20,079 nucleotides of DNA, from the IMG/VR virus record IMGVR_UViG_3300006854_000131, positions 1-20,079 of that record; one strand, 5' to 3'. Each line of letters starts with the position of its first letter. Positions within the stretch are counted from its first letter, which is position 1. The translations under genes were made by a program, and so were the position numbers. The notes beneath the pieces were generated by a model. That model saw only the letters and a program-made list of their open reading frames with translations, made no database searches and had not been told where the DNA came from. Source of the stretch: a virus. Below are positions 7,987 through 12,473 of this stretch, piece after piece.

Positions 7987-9264
7987 TTATGCGAAGACAG
8001 GTGAGTAGTTAACCGTGTCTGTGATGCCGCTGATTACGCCTTGTGACAAGCGGTTCAGAACACCATAGTTCCAGTAAGCTGCGAATACAGCTTCCCATGC
8101 GTCACGGTTAGAAACACGCTGCCACTTAGGCGCGTCTTGGAACGAGATTTCACCGAAATCCATCAGGTCGATGAATACGGTATCAGGTCCATAAACGCTA
8201 TATAGTCTACCACGAGGAGCCCAAGGGTCATCTACGAGCGTTGCATTAGCTACCTGCACGCCTGTAAAACCACCCTTAAGTTCCATCTGAGGAGCGCTGA
8301 ATCTACGTAGGCCTAGTAGCGATTCGCCGTATGCCTGCCAAATACCCGTGCTCGTTAGAAGCAGCATGTTCTTTGGAGACTTACGCCAATCGACACCTGC
8401 ACGAGCGCGGATTGTATTCAAGAGTTTCATAACGATAGTTTCATCAACTGTCGTAGAAACGATCTTGTTTGCAACCCAACGTGGATCGTTCAGGCCTTCG
8501 AACGTTGCGAATGCAGCTTCAACGTCCATGATTGACTTTAGGCCGTGTGGTTCGGCACCAAACGATGTGTCGTTAGCATCTACTGCTGTTGGTACTGCTG
8601 TAACGATTAGATCGTTTGCTACCTGGCCTGCTACTGCTGTAGTATAGTTGAACGTTACGTTATCGCCGCTTACTGTATGGCTTAGAATCTGTGTCTTGCC
8701 ACGTAGAGCGAAAGTCGTACCGTTTAGAACTGCGATGTCATCACCATCAACTAGGTGAAGGTTACCGATACCTGCGCCTGTAATGCCGTATGGAGCGCTG
8801 GCGATTACCTGCGTTGTTGAGTTGACAGTACCGATAACTGCACGAATGCCTAGTGAGTCAGAGTGCAGGATTCTTTCCTGCTCAATTTCCCACTGGTCCA
8901 TTACGTCTTCAACGATTTTCTTAGCTGCTGAGATGTAGCTACCCTTTTCGTTATTCGTAGCCTTCAGCGCCAGACCGTCTACTTGAACCTTTGCGTAAGT
9001 TCTAGCTACTGACAGACGACCTTGCTTTTCTCTAGCGATACGAGAAGTAGGCAGGAAGCCTGCTGCGCTTGAAACAAATCCGCCTCTACGTTCTACCTTT
9101 ACGTCGAAGAACAGGTCGTTACCAGCGTAGGTAACGTGTTCAGGACCTAGCTTGCGAGCTTGAGCAAGCAAGACGGTATTGATAGGGAAGATTTTCTTAC
9201 GGATAGGTAGGTAAACGTTCTTTAGGACTGGTGTAAAGTCCTGTAGAATCTGTGGATCAGCCAT
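7987..9264 (-). CDS. Major capsid protein (HK97-fold type)
   Basis: 425 residues, the first gene of the virion operon, downstream of a strong minus-strand promoter. The N-terminal arm (residues 1-60) has no obvious scaffold or protease domain. Residues about 85-130 give the long 'spine' helix region (NEKGSYISAAKKIVEDVMDQ), followed by a large beta-rich domain. The C-terminal part has MLLLTSTGIWQAYGESLLGL and a terminal segment with RDAWEAVFAAYWNYGVLNR, typical of capsid proteins in short-tailed phages. Length, position and pattern fit a major capsid protein. The ribosome binding site is weak (GGACAATC). Confidence 0.85.
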   Translation of the reverse strand: MADPQILQDFTPVLKNVYLPIRKKIFPINTVLLAQARKLGPEHVTYAGNDLFFDVKVERRGGFVSSAAGFLPTSRIAREKQGRLSVARTYAKVQVDGLALKATNNEKGSYISAAKKIVEDVMDQWEIEQERILHSDSLGIRAVIGTVNSTTQVIASAPYGITGAGIGNLHLVDGDDIAVLNGTTFALRGKTQILSHTVSGDNVTFNYTTAVAGQVANDLIVTAVPTAVDANDTSFGAEPHGLKSIMDVEAAFATFEGLNDPRWVANKIVSTTVDETIVMKLLNTIRARAGVDWRKSPKNMLLLTSTGIWQAYGESLLGLRRFSAPQMELKGGFTGVQVANATLVDDPWAPRGRLYSVYGPDTVFIDLMDFGEISFQDAPKWQRVSNRDAWEAVFAAYWNYGVLNRLSQGVISGITDTVNYSPVFA

Positions 9265-9399
9265 TTTGATTGTCCGTTTATCTAACTACGTATTGATATC
9301 GTATACACGCTTGGGGTAGGATTTGGTCTGGTATACAGGCAGAGACAAAGCGCTTTTTGTACGTAGGTAGGTGCTAGGTGCCAGATTGACAGACTAGGC

Positions 9400-9412
9400 T
9401 GCCACGTTGGCA
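9400..9412. promoter_or_regulatory. Palindrome at the start of the virion transcript
   Basis: TGCCA-CGT-TGGCA is a perfect 5+3+5 inverted repeat lying just downstream of the minus-strand -10 box, where transcription would start. Its placement suits an operator. Confidence 0.35.
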
Positions 9413-9415
9413 TAT

Positions 9416-9444
9416 AGTATACAACAACTTACGCTGTTTGTCAA
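9416..9444 (-). promoter_or_regulatory. Promoter of the virion operon
   Basis: On the minus strand TTGACA (9444-9439) and TATACT (9421-9416) are separated by exactly 17 nt. The -35 box matches the housekeeping consensus fully. Transcription would begin near 9409, leaving a ~145-nt leader before the capsid start at 9264. Confidence 0.75.
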
Positions 9445-9458
9445 GTGGTAGGGTGGTC

Positions 9459-9487
9459 TTGACTTTATATATAATAGATATTATATT
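9459..9487 (+). promoter_or_regulatory. Promoter with overlapping palindromic operator, for the 9550 gene
   Basis: TTGACT (9459-9464), a 17-nt spacer and TATATT (9482-9487) form a plus-strand promoter about 60 nt before the 9550 start. A perfect inverted repeat ATATAATA-GA-TATTATAT (9469-9486) covers the spacer and -10 box, an ideal site for repression, perhaps by the ribbon-helix-helix-like product of the first gene. Confidence 0.55.
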
Positions 9488-9549
9488 ATACTTAGTGTTC
9501 CTATTTAACATCAAACCCATGTTCAACTATACAAAAGTGAGGCTAAATC

Positions 9550-9813
9550 ATGCCTAATCTAAGGAAGGAACGTTCTGGTAGACCTGCGAGGCCGAAGAAG
9601 GAGCAGAAATGTGTCTTATTGTGGCTGGATATTGACAAGTGGGAGCAGATTCGTCAGGCTGCGGATTCGATTCAGGAACCGATTACAGGCTGGATTAGAC
9701 GAGCTGTATATCAATCACTACGCAAATGGGAACTGCCAGTAGCTAAGGAGCTATTCGACAAATGCTCTATTTGCGGTAAGAGACATAATCGAGAAGAGCA
9801 CTTTAGTCAATGA
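9550..9813 (+). CDS. Small ribbon-helix-helix-like protein with a zinc motif
   Basis: 87 residues. A basic N-terminus (residues 5-20) precedes a short strand (KCVLLWLDID, 20-29) and two helices (about 30-41 and 44-58), an order compatible with ribbon-helix-helix DNA-binding domains. The C-terminus has Cys72-x2-Cys75, His79 and His84, a possible zinc site. The ATG follows GTGAGG. It is the first gene after a promoter covered by an 8+2+8 palindrome, so autoregulation is an attractive inference. A non-DNA-binding zinc protein remains possible. Confidence 0.7.
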   Translation: MPNLRKERSGRPARPKKEQKCVLLWLDIDKWEQIRQAADSIQEPITGWIRRAVYQSLRKWELPVAKELFDKCSICGKRHNREEHFSQ

Positions 9814-10052
9814 TAACTCTAAGATGCGCATTCGGACATCAGTACGAAGTTCCTGATCGTGTACTTCAGGATATTATAGACGAACCTGCTATAGTCGCAT
9901 ACATTACTCACGATAGGGAAATGTATGCGTCTCCTAAGCACGGTGGTCTAATTGTCGAATGCGGCGAAGTCATTGTTTGGCAACGACATACGGGACCTAA
10001 GCCAACGCGACGATTTAAGTTTCGTAAGGATAGACAGCTAGATTTATTCTAA
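9810..10052 (+). CDS. Small conserved-looking protein of unknown function
   Basis: 80 residues, overlapping the preceding gene by ATGA and so probably translationally coupled to it. It begins MITLRCAFGHQYEVPD, where Cys6 and His10 resemble half of a metal site; Cys51 is the only other cysteine. The C-terminus is strongly basic (RRFKFRKDRQLDLF). I do not recognise it. The tRNA promoter starts 4 nt after its stop codon. Confidence 0.65.
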   Translation: MITLRCAFGHQYEVPDRVLQDIIDEPAIVAYITHDREMYASPKHGGLIVECGEVIVWQRHTGPKPTRRFKFRKDRQLDLF

Positions 10053-10056
10053 GGAC

Positions 10057-10085
10057 TTGACAAATCACTACTGTCTATGTATACT
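10057..10085 (+). promoter_or_regulatory. Promoter of the tRNA array
   Basis: TTGACA (10057-10062), a 17-nt spacer and TATACT (10080-10085). Both hexamers are identical to those of the virion promoter on the opposite strand. Transcription should start near 10092-10093, the first base of the long closing stem of the leader RNA. Confidence 0.8.
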
Positions 10086-10092
10086 GTCCTTA

Positions 10093-10217
10093 GAGGGGTA
10101 TTGCAGAGGATACTAGTCAGGAATGGACTCCGACGCGACTGGATAGTAGCTCTATCATATGGTTCGCAGCCAGGTTGCGCGAAGGGAAAATATCGGATGC
10201 AGTATGCAATACTCCTC
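10093..10217 (+). ncRNA. Structured leader RNA of the tRNA array, about 125 nt
   Basis: GAGGGGTATTGCA (10093-10105) pairs with 10205-10217 over 13 bp with a single G-U pair. Inside are hairpins, among them CGCAGC-CAG-GTTGCG and GATAG-TAGCT-CTATC. The 5' strand begins at the predicted transcription start and the 3' strand ends 2 nt before tRNA-Pro, so RNase P cleavage of that tRNA would release a compact 125-nt RNA. It is not 5S, tmRNA or SRP RNA by the motifs I can check. It may be a stable phage RNA or a cis-acting leader. Confidence 0.6.
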
Positions 10218-10219
10218 AT

Positions 10220-10293
10220 CGAGATTCGGGCTCAAGGTGGGCCACCGCACTTGGAATGCGGGCATCAGGTTGGTTCGATTCCAGCAATCTCGA
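10220..10293 (+). tRNA. tRNA-Pro (TGG)
   Basis: Full cloverleaf: acceptor CGAGATT/AATCTCG, anticodon stem CCGCA/TGCGG with loop CTTGGAA (anticodon TGG), T loop TTCGATT. No encoded CCA. It starts 2 nt after the leader RNA. Confidence 0.9.
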
Positions 10294-10296
10294 CTA

Positions 10297-10366
10297 TAGC
10301 GTAATAATGCCAAGATGGTTTACACACACAATGGTACCGTAGAAACTTCAGTCGGTTATTGCGCTA
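10297..10366 (+). ncRNA. Structured spacer RNA between tRNA-Pro and tRNA-Cys
   Basis: Positions 10297-10307 pair with 10356-10366 over 11 bp (one G-U). Inside, TGCCA can pair with TGGTA, or GCCA with TGGT as a smaller hairpin. There is no T-loop motif or tRNA-like anticodon arm, so it is not a tRNA. It fills the gap exactly, 3 nt from each tRNA. Confidence 0.5.
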
Positions 10367-10369
10367 CAT

Positions 10370-10440
10370 CTGCTGTTGGTTGAGTGGTTAAACGGGCGTC
10401 TGCAAAACGCCATAGGTTGGTTCGATTCCAACACAGTAGT
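10370..10440 (+). tRNA. tRNA-Cys (GCA)
   Basis: Acceptor CTGCTGT/ACAGTAG with one G-U pair, anticodon stem GGCGT/ACGCC with loop CTGCAAA (anticodon GCA), T arm GTTGG/CCAAC. No encoded CCA. Confidence 0.9.
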
Positions 10441-10443
10441 CTT

Positions 10444-10500
10444 TGTCAGTAGGCCCTCCAAGGCTTACGAGCGTGGAGCTTTACTTCATCCTTACTGGCA
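10444..10500 (+). ncRNA. Structured spacer RNA between tRNA-Cys and tRNA-His
   Basis: TGTCAGTA (10444-10451) pairs with TACTGGCA (10493-10500) over 8 bp with one G-U pair. An inner stem CTCCA/TGGAG encloses a small GCT-TACG-AGC hairpin. It spans the gap between two tRNAs and lacks tRNA motifs. Confidence 0.45.
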
Positions 10501-10505
10501 ATTAA

Positions 10506-10579
10506 CAGGTACGTGGCCTAGTCGGTAAAGGCATTGGGCTGTGAACCCAAGGAAGTAGGTTCGAATCCTACCTACCTGA
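10506..10579 (+). tRNA. tRNA-His (GTG)
   Basis: Anticodon stem TTGGG/CCCAA with loop CTGTGAA (anticodon GTG), T arm GTAGG/CCTAC. The acceptor CAGGTAC/CTACCTG has a C-C mismatch at its base. The extra G-1 usual in tRNA-His is not encoded opposite position 73, which is A. No CCA. Confidence 0.85.
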
Positions 10580-10582
10580 TAC

Positions 10583-10654
10583 GTCGCTTTCGTCTAGTGG
10601 CTAAGACCGATGGCTTTCAACCATCAAAAGAGGGGTCGGAACCCTCAAGCGATA
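10583..10654 (+). tRNA. tRNA-Glu (TTC)
   Basis: Acceptor GTCGCTT/AAGCGAT, D stem GTC/GAC, anticodon stem GATGG/CCATC with loop CTTTCAA (anticodon TTC), T arm GAGGG/CCCTC. The T loop GTCGGAA is atypical. No CCA. Confidence 0.88.
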
Positions 10655-10656
10655 TC

Positions 10657-10703
10657 ATGTCGGTTGCGGCTTTCCGACATTTCAGATATAAACATTCAGC
10701 CGC
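10657..10703 (+). ncRNA. H-type pseudoknot RNA between tRNA-Glu and tRNA-Gly
   Basis: Stem 1 is ATGTCGG/CCGACAT (10657-10663 with 10674-10680, 7 bp perfect). Its 10-nt loop contains GCGGCT (10666-10671), which pairs perfectly with AGCCGC (10698-10703) 17 nt downstream of stem 1. The element starts 3 nt after tRNA-Glu and ends 4 nt before tRNA-Gly. Confidence 0.6.
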
Positions 10704-10707
10704 TTAC

Positions 10708-10779
10708 GTTAGTGTGGTATAAAGGGCGTGCCTCTGGCTTCCAACCAGAAGAATGCAGGTTCGAGTCCTGTCGCTAACT
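10708..10779 (+). tRNA. tRNA-Gly (TCC)
   Basis: Acceptor GTTAGTG/CGCTAAC, anticodon stem TCTGG/CCAGA with loop CTTCCAA (anticodon TCC), T arm GCAGG/CCTGT. No CCA. Confidence 0.9.
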
Positions 10780-10785
10780 CTAGAC

Positions 10786-10856
10786 GCGGTAGAGATGTTG
10801 TGGTGGCATGCTACGTTGCCAACGTAGATGGGCGAGTCCGATTCTCGCTTACCGCA
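10786..10856 (+). tRNA. tRNA-Gly (GCC)
   Basis: Acceptor GCGGTAG/TTACCGC, anticodon stem CTACG/CGTAG with loop TTGCCAA (anticodon GCC), T arm GCGAG/CTCGC with loop TCCGATT. The D stem is short (ATG/CAT). No CCA. Confidence 0.87.
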
Positions 10857-10867
10857 TTTGTTTAACG

Positions 10868-10937
10868 GGGCTGGTAGTCGTTAGCTGTGAGCTTAGTCAT
10901 CCCTTCAGCAAGGACCTAAGCAAGAGCCTGCCAGCCC
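10868..10937 (+). ncRNA. Structured spacer RNA between tRNA-Gly and tRNA-Val
   Basis: GGGCTGGTAG (10868-10877) pairs with CTGCCAGCCC (10928-10937) over 10 bp with one G-U. Inside, GCTTAG/CTAAGC (10891-10896 with 10916-10921) carries a CCTT-CAGC-AAGG tip. No tRNA motif is present. Confidence 0.55.
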
Positions 10938-10949
10938 ATTTATGCTTAC

Positions 10950-11022
10950 TGCTCGGTCGCCTAATGGTATGGCATCTGTCCTACACACAGAACAAGTTAG
11001 GGTTCGAGTCCCTACTGAGCAA
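10950..11022 (+). tRNA. tRNA-Val (TAC)
   Basis: Acceptor TGCTCGG/CTGAGCA, D stem GCC/GGC, anticodon stem TCTGT/ACAGA with loop CCTACAC (anticodon TAC), T arm TAGGG/CCCTA. No CCA. Confidence 0.88.
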
Positions 11023-11026
11023 TTTA

Positions 11027-11099
11027 GTGTCGATGGCGAAATGGTTATCGCATCGGTCTTTTAAACCGTAAGTTCATGGTTCGAGTCCATGTCGGCACA
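11027..11099 (+). tRNA. tRNA-Lys (TTT)
   Basis: Acceptor GTGTCGA/TCGGCAC, D stem GCG/CGC, anticodon stem TCGGT/ACCGT with loop CTTTTAA (anticodon TTT), T arm CATGG/CCATG. No CCA. Confidence 0.9.
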
Positions 11100-11103
11100 C
11101 TAG

Positions 11104-11176
11104 AGCAGATTGGTCCAGCGGCTACGACGCTTGGCTCATAACCAAGAAATCATGGGTTCGAATCCCATATCTGCCA
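11104..11176 (+). tRNA. tRNA-Met (CAT), probably elongator
   Basis: Anticodon stem CTTGG/CCAAG with loop CTCATAA (anticodon CAT), T arm ATGGG/CCCAT. The acceptor AGCAGAT/ATCTGCC has an A-C mismatch at 1-72, an initiator-like position, but the three G-C anticodon-stem pairs of initiators are not complete. Because a separate Ile (TAT) gene reads AUA, Met is more likely than lysidine-type Ile. Confidence 0.8.
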
Positions 11177-11204
11177 TTTAGCTATAAGTTATCTGATATC
11201 TAAA

Positions 11205-11303
11205 GCTCTGGTGGCGAAACGGTAAACGCGGTTGTCTTAAAAACAACTGAAACGCATCTGGCTCAAAACCAGTTGACTGAGAGTTCGAATCTCTCCTAGA
11301 GCA
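11205..11303 (+). tRNA. tRNA-Leu (TAA) with a second anticodon-like arm
   Basis: Acceptor GCTCTGG/CTAGAGC, anticodon stem GTTGT/ACAAC with loop CTTAAAA (anticodon TAA), T arm GAGAG/CTCTC. The region between anticodon and T arms is about 31 nt, twice the usual class II length. It contains CTGG-CTCAAAA-CCAG (11258-11272), whose loop reads as a CAA (Leu) anticodon. AAACGC precedes both arms (11224 and 11250), 26 nt apart, as if the arm had been duplicated. Confidence 0.8.
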
Positions 11304-11304
11304 C

Positions 11305-11378
11305 TGGCGTGTAGCTCAATCGGTTGGAGCAATCGGCTTATATCCGAAAGGCTGTGGGTTCAAGTCCCACCATGCCGA
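11305..11378 (+). tRNA. tRNA-Ile (TAT)
   Basis: Acceptor TGGCGTG/CATGCCG, D stem GCTC/GAGC, anticodon stem ATCGG/CCGAA (outer A-A mismatch) with loop CTTATAT (anticodon TAT, reading AUA), T arm GTGGG/CCCAC. It begins 2 nt after tRNA-Leu. Confidence 0.85.
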
Positions 11379-11382
11379 CTGT

Positions 11383-11455
11383 GGTAGTGTGAGGTTAGCG
11401 GATAGCCTGCTGAGCTTGTACCTCAGTCGCATTGGTTCGAATCCAATCTCTACCT
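11383..11455 (+). tRNA. tRNA-Thr (TGT)
   Basis: Acceptor GGTAGTG/CTCTACC with one T-T mismatch, anticodon stem CTGAG/CTCAG with loop CTTGTAC (anticodon TGT), T arm ATTGG/CCAAT. No CCA. Confidence 0.87.
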
Positions 11456-11456
11456 T

Positions 11457-11528
11457 GCTTTGTTAGTTGTAGTGGCAACACGGGGTCTTGGTAAGACTCA
11501 ATCGCAGGTTCGATTCCTGCACTTAGCT
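11457..11528 (+). tRNA. tRNA-Thr (GGT), acceptor with mismatches
   Basis: Anticodon stem GGGTC/GACTC with loop TTGGTAA (anticodon GGT), D arm GTTG/CAAC, T arm GCAGG/CCTGC. The acceptor GCTTTGT/ACTTAGC has two adjacent T-T mismatches, shared exactly with tRNA-Thr (CGT). An alternative 5' end at 11462 gives a better acceptor but a truncated D arm. Confidence 0.78.
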
Positions 11529-11532
11529 CTTT

Positions 11533-11605
11533 GCGTTGCTGGCGGAATGGCATACGCGGTAGTCTTAGAAACTACTTTCTGAAGGTTCGAGTCCTTCGCG
11601 ACGCA
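11533..11605 (+). tRNA. tRNA-Leu (TAG) with a short variable loop
   Basis: Acceptor GCGTTGC/GCGACGC, D stem GCG/CGC, anticodon stem GTAGT/ACTAC with loop CTTAGAA (anticodon TAG, reading CUA), T arm GAAGG/CCTTC. The variable loop is only 5 nt (TTTCT), unlike the long class II arm normally present in bacterial tRNA-Leu. Position 73 is A. Confidence 0.82.
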
Positions 11606-11606
11606 T

Positions 11607-11678
11607 TGGTTGCAAGCATTAATGGTGATGCAATCGGCTCTTAACCGATAGAACACGGGTCAGTACCGTGGCAGCCAA
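11607..11678 (+). tRNA. tRNA-Lys (CTT)
   Basis: Acceptor TGGTTGC/GCAGCCA, D stem GCAT/ATGC, anticodon stem ATCGG/CCGAT with loop CTCTTAA (anticodon CTT), T arm CACGG/CCGTG with the unusual loop GTCAGTA lacking the TTC motif. No CCA. Confidence 0.83.
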
Positions 11679-11681
11679 CTT

Positions 11682-11755
11682 GGTCGATTGGCGGAATAGG
11701 TTACCGCACTCGTCTGATACACGAGAGGCTCGTGGTTCGAATCCACGATTGACCA
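11682..11755 (+). tRNA. tRNA-Ile (GAT)
   Basis: Acceptor GGTCGAT/ATTGACC, D stem GCG/CGC, anticodon stem CTCGT/ACGAG with loop CTGATAC (anticodon GAT), T arm CGTGG/CCACG. Confidence 0.9.
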
Positions 11756-11757
11756 CT

Positions 11758-11857
11758 ATAGACAACTGGACGTGGGAATCTGTGACCTAGGCACTACGGG
11801 GACCCACCGAACTTGCCTCGAACAAGGTAGCGGTAATCCTCCGCGAATGTTGTCTAT
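11758..11857 (+). ncRNA. Four-helix structured RNA between tRNA-Ile and tRNA-Thr
   Basis: ATAGACAAC (11758-11766) pairs perfectly with GTTGTCTAT (11849-11857). Three further hairpins lie inside: GTGGG/CCCAC (11772-11776 with 11803-11807), CTTG-CCTCGAA-CAAG (11812-11826) and GCGG-TAATCCT-CCGC (11830-11844). The four-way layout with two 7-nt loops mimics a tRNA cloverleaf, but the T-loop motif is absent and the D-side arm is too large. It could be a derived tRNA-like RNA or an unrelated compact RNA. Confidence 0.55.
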
Positions 11858-11859
11858 TT

Positions 11860-11930
11860 GCTTTGTTCGTCTAGTGGTAAGACGGTAGTTTCGTAAACTA
11901 CTAACGTTGGTTCGATTCCAACACTTAGCT
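11860..11930 (+). tRNA. tRNA-Thr (CGT), acceptor with mismatches
   Basis: D stem GTCT/AGAC, anticodon stem GTAGT/ACTAC with loop TTCGTAA (anticodon CGT), T arm GTTGG/CCAAC. The acceptor GCTTTGT/ACTTAGC contains the same two adjacent T-T mismatches as tRNA-Thr (GGT). Confidence 0.8.
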
Positions 11931-11937
11931 CTCTAAC

Positions 11938-12016
11938 GGTAGTCGAGCAGCAATGGTGCTGCAGGTGGCTGTAACCCACTGGCTTCGGCAGCTAGGTTCG
12001 ATCCCTAGGATTACCA
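11938..12016 (+). tRNA. tRNA-Tyr (GTA)
   Basis: Acceptor GGTAGTC/GATTACC, D stem GCAGC/GCTGC, anticodon stem GGTGG/CCACT with loop CTGTAAC (anticodon GTA), an 11-nt class II variable region, T arm CTAGG/CCTAG. Confidence 0.9.
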
Positions 12017-12018
12017 CT

Positions 12019-12102
12019 GGTTAATTGGCCGAGAGGCTGATGGCGCGTGTTTGCTAAACACGTTTGCGTAAAGCAACGAAGGTTCGAATCCTTCATTAAC
12101 CG
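12019..12102 (+). tRNA. tRNA-Ser (GCT)
   Basis: Acceptor GGTTAAT/ATTAACC perfect, D stem GCC/GGC, anticodon stem CGTGT/ACACG with loop TTGCTAA (anticodon GCT), class II variable arm TTGC/GCAA, T arm GAAGG/CCTTC, G at position 73 as usual for Ser. Confidence 0.92.
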
Positions 12103-12105
12103 CTT

Positions 12106-12160
12106 GGCTGTCATGGCAGCCGTTCTAGATGTAAACGATACTGACGAGTATCGACCATGA
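12106..12160 (+). ncRNA. Pseudoknotted RNA between the two tRNA-Ser genes
   Basis: Hairpin GGCTG/CAGCC (12106-12110 with 12117-12121) has the loop TCATGG, all six bases of which pair with CCATGA (12155-12160). Between them lies a perfect 7-bp hairpin CGATACT-GACG-AGTATCG (12136-12153). The element ends 2 nt before tRNA-Ser (TGA). Confidence 0.55.
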
Positions 12161-12162
12161 AT

Positions 12163-12245
12163 GGAAATTGTCCGGCTGGTCGAGGACGCAGTCTTGAAAA
12201 CTGTTGGGTGTAAAAGCCTCGGGGGTTCGAGTCCCTCAGTTTCCG
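12163..12245 (+). tRNA. tRNA-Ser (TGA)
   Basis: Acceptor GGAAATT/AGTTTCC, anticodon stem GCAGT/ACTGT with loop CTTGAAA (anticodon TGA), class II variable region of about 16 nt, T arm GGGGG/CCCTC, G at position 73. Confidence 0.9.
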
Positions 12246-12254
12246 CTTAGCACG

Positions 12255-12324
12255 ACGTGGTTGCCTAGACTCCACGTTACCAAAAGCTAGCGTGGTTTCC
12301 AGGGTTACCACGTTAAACACCTGG
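12255..12324 (+). ncRNA. Hairpin plus H-type pseudoknot before tRNA-Asp
   Basis: A first hairpin ACGTGG/CCACGT (12255-12260 with 12272-12277) is followed by an 8-bp stem AGCGTGGT/ACCACGTT (12289-12296 with 12307-12314). In its 10-nt loop CCAGG (12299-12303) pairs with CCTGG (12320-12324). The 10-nt loop with flanking T residues resembles the pseudoknot at 10657-10703. It ends 3 nt before tRNA-Asp. Confidence 0.55.
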
Positions 12325-12327
12325 TCT

Positions 12328-12401
12328 GCGATTTTAGCGTAGAGGCTTAACGCGCTGCCCTGTCACGGCAGAGAACGAGGGTTCGAATCCCTCAAGTCGC
12401 G
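12328..12401 (+). tRNA. tRNA-Asp (GTC)
   Basis: Acceptor GCGATTT/AAGTCGC, D stem GCG/CGC, anticodon stem CTGCC/GGCAG with loop CTGTCAC (anticodon GTC), T arm GAGGG/CCCTC, G at position 73. Confidence 0.9.
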
Positions 12402-12404
12402 CTT

Positions 12405-12473
12405 CTCGATGTGCGTTTGGACCGCAACTACGTTTCTACCGTAGCCAAGAGGGTTCGACTCCTTCCGTCGGGA
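12405..12473 (+). tRNA. tRNA-Arg (TCT)
   Basis: Acceptor CTCGATG/CGTCGGG, short D arm GCG/CGC, anticodon stem CTACG/CGTAG with loop TTTCTAC (anticodon TCT, reading AGA), T arm GAGGG/CCTTC. AGA and AGG appear common in the phage genes. Confidence 0.83.

Noticed and set aside
9386-9418. A third promoter, TTGACA at 9386 on the plus strand
   Set aside because: No acceptable -10 box lies 16-18 nt downstream; TATAGT is 21 nt away.
10093-10217. Leader RNA as 5S rRNA, tmRNA or SRP RNA
   Set aside because: The conserved loop sequences of those RNAs are absent, and there are no tRNA-like ends as in tmRNA. Only the overall size and closed-end shape agree.
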